Shown here in pieces: positions 59,705 to 64,000 of a stretch of DNA of 64,000 bases. The stretch covers positions 58,838 to 122,837 of the forward strand of contig CAITVX010000018.1 in NCBI GenBank assembly GCA_903895995.1, in the 5' to 3' direction. The notes beneath the pieces were generated by a model, which was not told the origin of the DNA, ran no database searches, and worked only from the letters and a program-made list of their open reading frames with translations. Made by a program: the position numbers and the translations under genes. Position 1 is the first letter of the stretch. Each line of letters starts with the position of its first letter. The stretch comes from an uncultured Actinomycetes bacterium (GTDB lineage: Bacteria > Actinomycetota > Actinomycetes > Nanopelagicales > Nanopelagicaceae).

Positions 59705-61290
59705 ATTCCTGCAGCGTGGCCTTCTGAGCGAGGGTCTGAACCAAAGGCAAGTGCACCGGTTGGCAATATCTCTAATACCTGGACAGATGATGCATGACCA
59801 TAATCTGGAAGGACATTTACTTCATGTCCACGAGACTTGAGATCATTGATAACTTCTTCACCAAATCGTGCCTCGATCGAGAGTATGCCCTTGATCTCTT
59901 CATTCACAGCAGATGTTGAAGGATCGGAGAGATGCATCCAACGCGGCGCTTCTGCGACTTCCTGAACTGACATTTTCTCGTCGATCAATCCAGTAACTAA
60001 TTGGAAGTTTGTCTGGACCTGAACGTTCGCACCAGGGGTTCCGCCGACATATTTGAGCGTGCCATCGGGGTTAGTAATAGTGAAAGCCTGCAATGTATGT
60101 GCAGGACGCTTGCCTGGAGCGATGAAGTTAGGGGATGCAGGATCGAGGTTAAAGCCAGTTAAGCGATTATTGAGAATCATTCCTGTTCCAGGAACGGTCC
60201 ATGATGATCCAAAACCATGGAAGACAGATTGAATCCATGAGACAGCGTTGCCTTCACGATCTGCGACTAAGAAATAGGTCGTATCGCTTCCTTCTGCGGG
60301 ACTCTCACTGCGATTATCGGCATGAGCCATATCGATTCCAGCAGCACGTGATGCGATGTGGGCGGGGCTAAGGATTGAATCAACATTCACTGGAGTCACT
60401 TCAGGATCAGCGATGATCGAATTGCGGTCGGTGAATGCGATCTTCTTCGCCTCTACCTGCATGTGGAGCCAATCTGCTTGGCTCATCTTTGACTTATCAA
60501 AGATGTTGGCGATCAATAACTGCTCCATCAAGATCATTCCTTGAGTTGGAGGTGGATTGCCATGAACAAAGTAGTCACGATATTTAATAGAGAGCGGTGC
60601 AGATACTCGAGTGGTGTGAGCCTTTAGCTCTGCTGCGTTAAACCATCCATCGGTACCAGAGATGATCTTTGCAGCGATCGATCCGCTATAGAAAGCATCA
60701 CGGCCACCTTTAACAATCTCACGCAGAACCCAACCCATATCTTTATTTGTGACCATCGCGCCAAGTTTGAGATCAGGGGAGAGACCCAACTCTTGGAAGA
60801 GTTTTGTATCTGGGTATTGTTGTAAATGCCATTTGATGCGGCCGATGAAACCTTCATTCGCTGGGAATCCATCTTCTGCATATGCAATAGCTGGTGCAAG
60901 AATTTCTGCCATCGATAATTTCCCATAGCGCTCGTGCGCTGCATACCAACCTGAGACAACACCAGGAACAGTCGCTGCCTTATAACCATGTTGAGGAATC
61001 GCATCACCAAATGCTTCACGGTTTGCGCCGTGTGGCGCTTCACCAGAACCATTGAATGCAAGGTTCTCTTTACTCGCTGCATGGTGCGTAACTAAGAAGA
61101 TATCTCCACCCAGACCTGAAGCGCCTGGCTCAACAACCGAGATCACTGCAGAGAGGGCAATACCGGCATCGATAAAGGAGCCACCTGCCGCAAGGATCTT
61201 GAGAGCTGCAGAGACTGCCAGTGGCTGGGATGCCGCTGCGCCTCCATTTTTGGCGTAGACGATTCCGCGGTGTGTAGTGGTTCTATTCAT
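59701..61290 (-). CDS. ggt: Gamma-glutamyltransferase family protein
   Basis: A 529-residue Ntn-hydrolase: GIALSAVISVVEPGASGLGGD near the N-terminus, and the self-cleavage threonine in GSDTTYFLVADREGN at about residue 337, then NNRLTGFNLDPASPN. It transfers or hydrolyses gamma-glutamyl groups, such as from glutathione-like compounds or gamma-glutamyl amines. There is no signal peptide, so it may be cytosolic. Overlaps the RNase HI gene stop by four bases. Confidence 0.93.
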   Translation of the reverse strand: MNRTTTHRGIVYAKNGGAAASQPLAVSAALKILAAGGSFIDAGIALSAVISVVEPGASGLGGDIFLVTHHAASKENLAFNGSGEAPHGANREAFGDAIPQHGYKAATVPGVVSGWYAAHERYGKLSMAEILAPAIAYAEDGFPANEGFIGRIKWHLQQYPDTKLFQELGLSPDLKLGAMVTNKDMGWVLREIVKGGRDAFYSGSIAAKIISGTDGWFNAAELKAHTTRVSAPLSIKYRDYFVHGNPPPTQGMILMEQLLIANIFDKSKMSQADWLHMQVEAKKIAFTDRNSIIADPEVTPVNVDSILSPAHIASRAAGIDMAHADNRSESPAEGSDTTYFLVADREGNAVSWIQSVFHGFGSSWTVPGTGMILNNRLTGFNLDPASPNFIAPGKRPAHTLQAFTITNPDGTLKYVGGTPGANVQVQTNFQLVTGLIDEKMSVQEVAEAPRWMHLSDPSTSAVNEEIKGILSIEARFGEEVINDLKSRGHEVNVLPDYGHASSVQVLEILPTGALAFGSDPRSEGHAAGI

Positions 61291-61318
61291 GCGAGAAGAG
61301 TAGAGGTAAATAATTCAT

Positions 61319-61347
61319 TTGGAAGGGCGGCGACCTGCACGTATCCT
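61319..61347 (+). promoter_or_regulatory. Promoter-like boxes before the truncated rnpB fragment
   Basis: TTGGAA at 61319-61324 and TATCCT at 61342-61347 are 17 bases apart, and the RNA start expected seven bases on falls at 61354, where the rnpB-like sequence begins. The full rnpB gene has the same TATCCT box at the same distance. It reads as a preserved rnpB promoter that would now drive the GH13 gene. Confidence 0.7.
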
Positions 61348-61353
61348 TTGCGT

Positions 61354-61426
61354 GAAGAGTCGCCCGGATCACCGCGTTGCGCTAGCTTGCTAGAACACCG
61401 AGGAAAGTCCGGACTCCAAAGAACAC
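61354..61426 (+). ncRNA. Truncated 5' fragment of RNase P RNA gene
   Basis: These 73 bases are homologous to the 5' end of rnpB: the P1 strand GAAGAGTCGCCC, GGATCACCGCGTT, a P3 hairpin (CTAGC/GCTAG) that differs from the full copy, and the universal GAGGAAAGTCCGGACTCCA. Homology fades after about 61426 and the rest of the RNA, including P4's partner strand, is absent. It cannot form RNase P by itself. The unrelated sequence that follows leads to the GH13 start. P1 would pair fully (12 pairs) with the rnpB 3' end, one pair better than the full gene's own 5' end. Confidence 0.85.
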
Positions 61427-61465
61427 TTATGCGGGGGATAACCCTGGGAGCGGTGAAATAAACAA

Positions 61466-63145
61466 ATGAAGAAGAATGAGAATTGGTGGCGCCAAGCCGC
61501 TATCTATCAGATATACCCGCGCTCCTTCAAAGATTCCAACGCAGATGGAATTGGCGACATCAAGGGCATCACTTCAAAAATTGATTACCTAAAATCACTT
61601 AGCCTCGATGCAGTATGGCTTAGTCCTTTTTATCCTTCCGAATTAGCAGATGGTGGATATGACGTTGCTGATTACCGCAATGTAGATCCACGTCTTGGAA
61701 CTCTCAAAGATTTCGACAAGATGCTCAAGGCACTTCATAAAGCAGATATTTCTGTCTTCGTAGATATCGTTCCTAATCATTCATCAAATATGCATCCTTG
61801 GTTTCAAGAAGCTCTAAAGTCTGAACCAGGTTCACCGGCGCGCAATCGCTACATTTTCAGAGATGGCCGCGGCAAGAATGGTGAAATTCCACCATCAGAT
61901 GAAATTTCACACTTTGCACCTTCTGCATGGACTCGCACAACGAATGCCGATGGCACACCGGGGCAGTGGTACATGCACCTCTTTGCACCAGAACAACCAG
62001 ATTTCAATTGGGATAATCGAGAAGTACAACTCGATTTCTTGAAGACACTTCGCTTCTGGGCTGATCGCGGTGTTGATGGTTTCCGTGTTGATGTTGCACA
62101 CGGGATGAAGAAAGATTTCAAACGTCTACATATCGCAAAGAAATCAATGAATGCCTTCAAGATTGCACAAGATGGCACCGATATCCTCTTTGATCGAAAC
62201 GAAGTACATGAGATTTTTCGCGAATGGCGACAAGTATTCAATGAGTACAACCCTCCACGCGTAGCCGTTGCAGAGGCATATGTTCAAGCAAAACGTCGAA
62301 TGCTCTATGCCCGCCCAGATGAATTGGGACAAGCATTTAACTTTGATCTTCTCACTGAAGATTTCGATGCTCGCCGATTCAAAAAAGTTATCTCTGACAA
62401 CATTCGCCTTGCTAAATCAGAGGGCACTTCATCCACGTGGGTTCTAGATAACCACGATCTAGTGCGCCATGCCACCCGTTACGGATTGCCAAAGAAAACA
62501 AACTTTATTGAATGGCTTCTCTCTGATGGCAAAAGTGCAAAGTTAGATCGAGCACTAGGTCTTGCTCGTGCTAATGCAGCAACAATGATGCTCTTGGCCC
62601 TTCCTGGTTGCACATATATCTACCAAGGTGAAGAACTTGGACTTTTTGAAGTAGAAGATATTCCTCAGAAAGATTTGCAAGATCCAATGTGGTTTAGAAA
62701 TGTTGTTCCACAAATGGTCAAAGGCAAAGTTTCTGGACTTGCACTCATTCACACAGATAAAGGTCGCGATGGTTGCCGAGTTCCACTTCCTTGGGATTCA
62801 ACTAAGCCATCATTTGGATTTGGTCAAGAGAAATCTCACCTTCCCCAACCACAATGGTTTGCTAACCACGCAGTAGATAAACAAGATGGAATTAAAGGTT
62901 CTACTCTTTCTCTCTACCGCGATGCACTTGCATTGCGAAAGAAATTACAAACAAGTGAAGAGTTGGAATGGATTCCCACTACTAATCCCGAAGTTATTCA
63001 CTTCGTACGCCCGAATGGTTGGCAGTGCATCATGAACTTCAATGCAAAGACATACAAAATACCTGCAGGAAAAGTTGTTCTATCTAGTGCTCCAATTGTC
63101 GGTGGCAAAATTGGTGCAAATACAACTGTCTGGCTCATTGATTAG
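61466..63145 (+). CDS. GH13 alpha-glucosidase
   Basis: A 559-residue alpha-amylase-fold enzyme: WWRQAAIYQIYPRSF, GGYDVADYRNVDP, VDIVPNHSS, nucleophile D209 (GFRVDVAH), acid/base E270 (VAVAEAY) and transition-state D331 (LDNHD). These fit oligosaccharide alpha-glucosidases that act on maltose, sucrose or similar sugars in the cytoplasm; no signal peptide. It lies between the truncated and full rnpB genes and reads as cargo of an insertion; codons look more A/T-rich than in its neighbours. A GGTGA 11 bases before ATG 61466 is the possible ribosome site. Confidence 0.93.
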   Translation: MKKNENWWRQAAIYQIYPRSFKDSNADGIGDIKGITSKIDYLKSLSLDAVWLSPFYPSELADGGYDVADYRNVDPRLGTLKDFDKMLKALHKADISVFVDIVPNHSSNMHPWFQEALKSEPGSPARNRYIFRDGRGKNGEIPPSDEISHFAPSAWTRTTNADGTPGQWYMHLFAPEQPDFNWDNREVQLDFLKTLRFWADRGVDGFRVDVAHGMKKDFKRLHIAKKSMNAFKIAQDGTDILFDRNEVHEIFREWRQVFNEYNPPRVAVAEAYVQAKRRMLYARPDELGQAFNFDLLTEDFDARRFKKVISDNIRLAKSEGTSSTWVLDNHDLVRHATRYGLPKKTNFIEWLLSDGKSAKLDRALGLARANAATMMLLALPGCTYIYQGEELGLFEVEDIPQKDLQDPMWFRNVVPQMVKGKVSGLALIHTDKGRDGCRVPLPWDSTKPSFGFGQEKSHLPQPQWFANHAVDKQDGIKGSTLSLYRDALALRKKLQTSEELEWIPTTNPEVIHFVRPNGWQCIMNFNAKTYKIPAGKVVLSSAPIVGGKIGANTTVWLID

Positions 63146-63173
63146 TTCATATTGCGCGTAGATAAAAATTATT

Positions 63174-63203
63174 TTGAGTAAGTAGCTATACCCGCGCTAT
63201 CCT
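63174..63203 (+). promoter_or_regulatory. rnpB promoter
   Basis: TTGAGT (63174-63179) and TATCCT (63198-63203) are 18 bases apart and place the RNA start at about 63210, the first base of the P1 helix. TATCCTTTGCGTGAAGAGTCGCC is shared with the left fragment. Confidence 0.7.
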
Positions 63204-63209
63204 TTGCGT

Positions 63210-63557
63210 GAAGAGTCGCCTGGATCACCGCGTTACGTAAGTACCGAGGAAAGTCCGGACTCCATAGAGCAAGGTGATGGCTAACGGCCACTCGGAGCAA
63301 TCCGCAGGACAGTGCCACAGAAAATGACCGCCTCGTACTTGTACGAGGTAAGGGTGAAACGGCGGTGTAAGAGACCACCGCATCTGCAGTGATGTAGATG
63401 GCAAGGTAAACCCCACCTGGAGCAAGACCAAAAAGGTGAAGAGCTGCTCGCTCAATTCACCAGGTAGGTTGCTTGAATCTGTTAGCAATGACAGATCTAG
63501 ATGGATGGTGATCAGTTCGCAAGAACTACAGAATCCGGCTTATAGGGCGACTCTTCT
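63210..63557 (+). ncRNA. rnpB: RNase P RNA (complete, A-type)
   Basis: About 348 bases with all the conserved parts: 5' P1 strand, GAGGAAAGTCCGGACTCC, GTGCCACAGAAA, GGGTGAAACGGCGGTGTAAGAG, GGTAAACCCC, and the 3' ACAGAATCCGGCTTATAG, closing with P1 (GGCGACTCTTC, 63546-63556) followed by a T-rich tail that can end transcription. It is the ribozyme that matures tRNA 5' ends and must be the functional copy, since the left one is truncated. Two frames on the minus strand here are shadows of this RNA. Confidence 0.95.
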
Positions 63558-63560
63558 TTA
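63534..63560 (+). repeat. 27-base direct repeat, copy 1 (rnpB 3' end)
   Basis: These 27 bases, from the end of the P4 region to the T-rich tail of rnpB, are repeated exactly at 63860-63886. They bracket the small gene at 63589. The pattern is that of an att pair left when an element integrates at the 3' end of an RNA gene. Confidence 0.9.
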
Positions 63561-63588
63561 TTTTTGATACAAGTTCTAAAATACGTCC

Positions 63589-63858
63589 ATGGACCAAGAT
63601 TTAGACAACTTAACTCGTGAAGAACTCATGGCAAATGTGAAGGAACTTAGAGCCGCAATTCGAGAGCATCGTGATGCTTCCCTTCATGATCTCTGTTGGT
63701 ATCAACCAAAATTATGGGGATTGCTACCTGAAAAAGCTTCCGTTGAGGTACAAGTGCCTACACGTGAAAAGTTTATGAAAGGCTGCGAAATCTACCGAAA
63801 CTCACTTGATGCGCAATTACCAAATGCTCAGAGGGTGGATATTGACTTTAAAGGTTAA
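63589..63858 (+). CDS. Small orphan protein between rnpB 3' repeats
   Basis: An 89-residue, charged soluble protein. LTREELMANVKELRAAIREHRDASLHD is a helix, followed by LCWYQPKLWGLLPE and FMKGCEIYRNSLDAQLP, a pattern I associate from memory with small accessory proteins of unknown function in many bacteria. No signal, membrane helix or DNA-binding motif is seen. No clear ribosome site precedes ATG 63589. The stop lies one base before the second rnpB 3' repeat, so the gene is the only content of the small insertion. Confidence 0.72.
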   Translation: MDQDLDNLTREELMANVKELRAAIREHRDASLHDLCWYQPKLWGLLPEKASVEVQVPTREKFMKGCEIYRNSLDAQLPNAQRVDIDFKG

Positions 63859-63859
63859 T

Positions 63860-63886
63860 TCCGGCTTATAGGGCGACTCTTCTTTA
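63860..63886 (+). repeat. 27-base direct repeat, copy 2 (duplicate rnpB 3' end)
   Basis: An exact copy of 63534-63560, with the P1 3' strand and the start of the T-rich tail but no rest of rnpB. It marks the right end of the inserted segment, or the original 3' end of rnpB before insertion. No integrase is within the window. Confidence 0.9.
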
Positions 63887-63967
63887 ATTTCGTTTTGAAA
63901 AAGTGAAGTAAATGCTTGCGTAAGCGATCACTATGGCTATGTTTGCTATCAATCTTTGGGTGGTGTG

Positions 63968-64000
63968 ATGTTTGAAGAAAAGAAGATCCACAGTCACAAC
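63968..64000 (+). CDS. Possible start of a gene cut by the window end
   Basis: ATG 63968 opens 11 codons (MFEEKKIHSHN) to the end of the window. A GGGTGGTG stretch just upstream could be a ribosome site. Too short to identify; 63887-63967 shows no other gene. Confidence 0.2.
   Translation, partial: MFEEKKIHSHN

Noticed and set aside
61270..61461. 63-residue frame overlapping the left rnpB fragment
   Set aside because: It is a translation of promoter and RNase P RNA sequence; no protein family is seen.
61466..63145. Larger sugar-utilisation operon around the GH13 gene
   Set aside because: No sugar transporter or regulator is adjacent; the gene is alone between rnpB copies.
63169..63488. Two minus-strand frames inside rnpB
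   Set aside because: They lie on the complement of a structural RNA gene.

Overview
The window looks like a stretch of chromosome from a small-genome, low-GC member of the Actinobacteria. The best fit is a freshwater acI-type lineage (Ca. Nanopelagicales, such as Planktophila or Nanopelagicus). That placement is inferred from several actinobacterial hallmarks: a relative of the mycothiol-dependent nitroreductase, a DUF3046-recA-recX neighbourhood, a ClgR-like regulator, a fused RNase HI/phosphatase gene, homodimeric AceE, an AhpE-type peroxiredoxin, DUF3052 and DUF4032 genes, and a MurA with Asp in place of the catalytic Cys. Intergenic gaps are mostly under 100 bases and many genes overlap by 1-14 bases. 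I see no insertion sequence, CRISPR array or rRNA operon.

Layout. 1-6756: the end of a probable aminopeptidase N gene, a DsbA-like protein, then a same-strand cluster (APC permease, cyclase/formamidase-like hydrolase, glutamine synthetase-like ligase, amidohydrolase, second glutamine synthetase-like ligase) that resembles a catabolic module based on gamma-glutamylation. 6903-16206: rpsO, a structured pnp leader, pnp, an M16 peptidase, dapB, a glutaredoxin-like protein, azlCD on the minus strand, thyX, dapA and rnj. 16260-24052: ftsK, a RodZ-like protein, rimO, pgsA, a cinA-type deamidase, two small regulators, DUF3046 and an MFS transporter. 24053-25026: a DcuR-type response regulator whose histidine kinase is reduced to a C-terminal remnant that runs into a strong hairpin. 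25079-30660: a LexA box, recA, recX, miaA, dapF, hflX and a divergent Sua5-family protein. 30688-40501: glyA, a WecA-like transferase, two AtpI-like membrane proteins and the full F1Fo ATP synthase operon (atpBEFHAGDC) with an unusually short epsilon subunit. 40503-61290: a mosaic including murA, a cobalamin adenosyltransferase, an ABC-2 exporter coupled to a secreted protein, an aldehyde dehydrogenase, aceE, ahpE, tRNA-Val(UAC), a glucuronyl C5-epimerase-like protein, a SCO1 lipoprotein, an RNase HI/phosphatase fusion and ggt.

The most unusual part is 61319-63886. A complete RNase P RNA gene (rnpB, about 63210-63557) is flanked on the left by a second, truncated 5' rnpB fragment with its own promoter-like boxes. 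A GH13 glucosidase gene lies between that fragment and the full gene. On the right an exact 27-base copy of the rnpB 3' end follows a small orphan gene. The simplest reading is that rnpB has served at least twice as an insertion site for accessory DNA, once in its 5' part and once at its 3' end, with a full-length rnpB rebuilt each time.

Most other genes are housekeeping: peptidoglycan precursors and diaminopimelate (dapA, dapB, dapF, murA), RNA processing (rnpB, pnp, RNase J, miaA, rimO), DNA handling (ftsK, recA, recX, RNase HI) and energy (ATP synthase, aceE).
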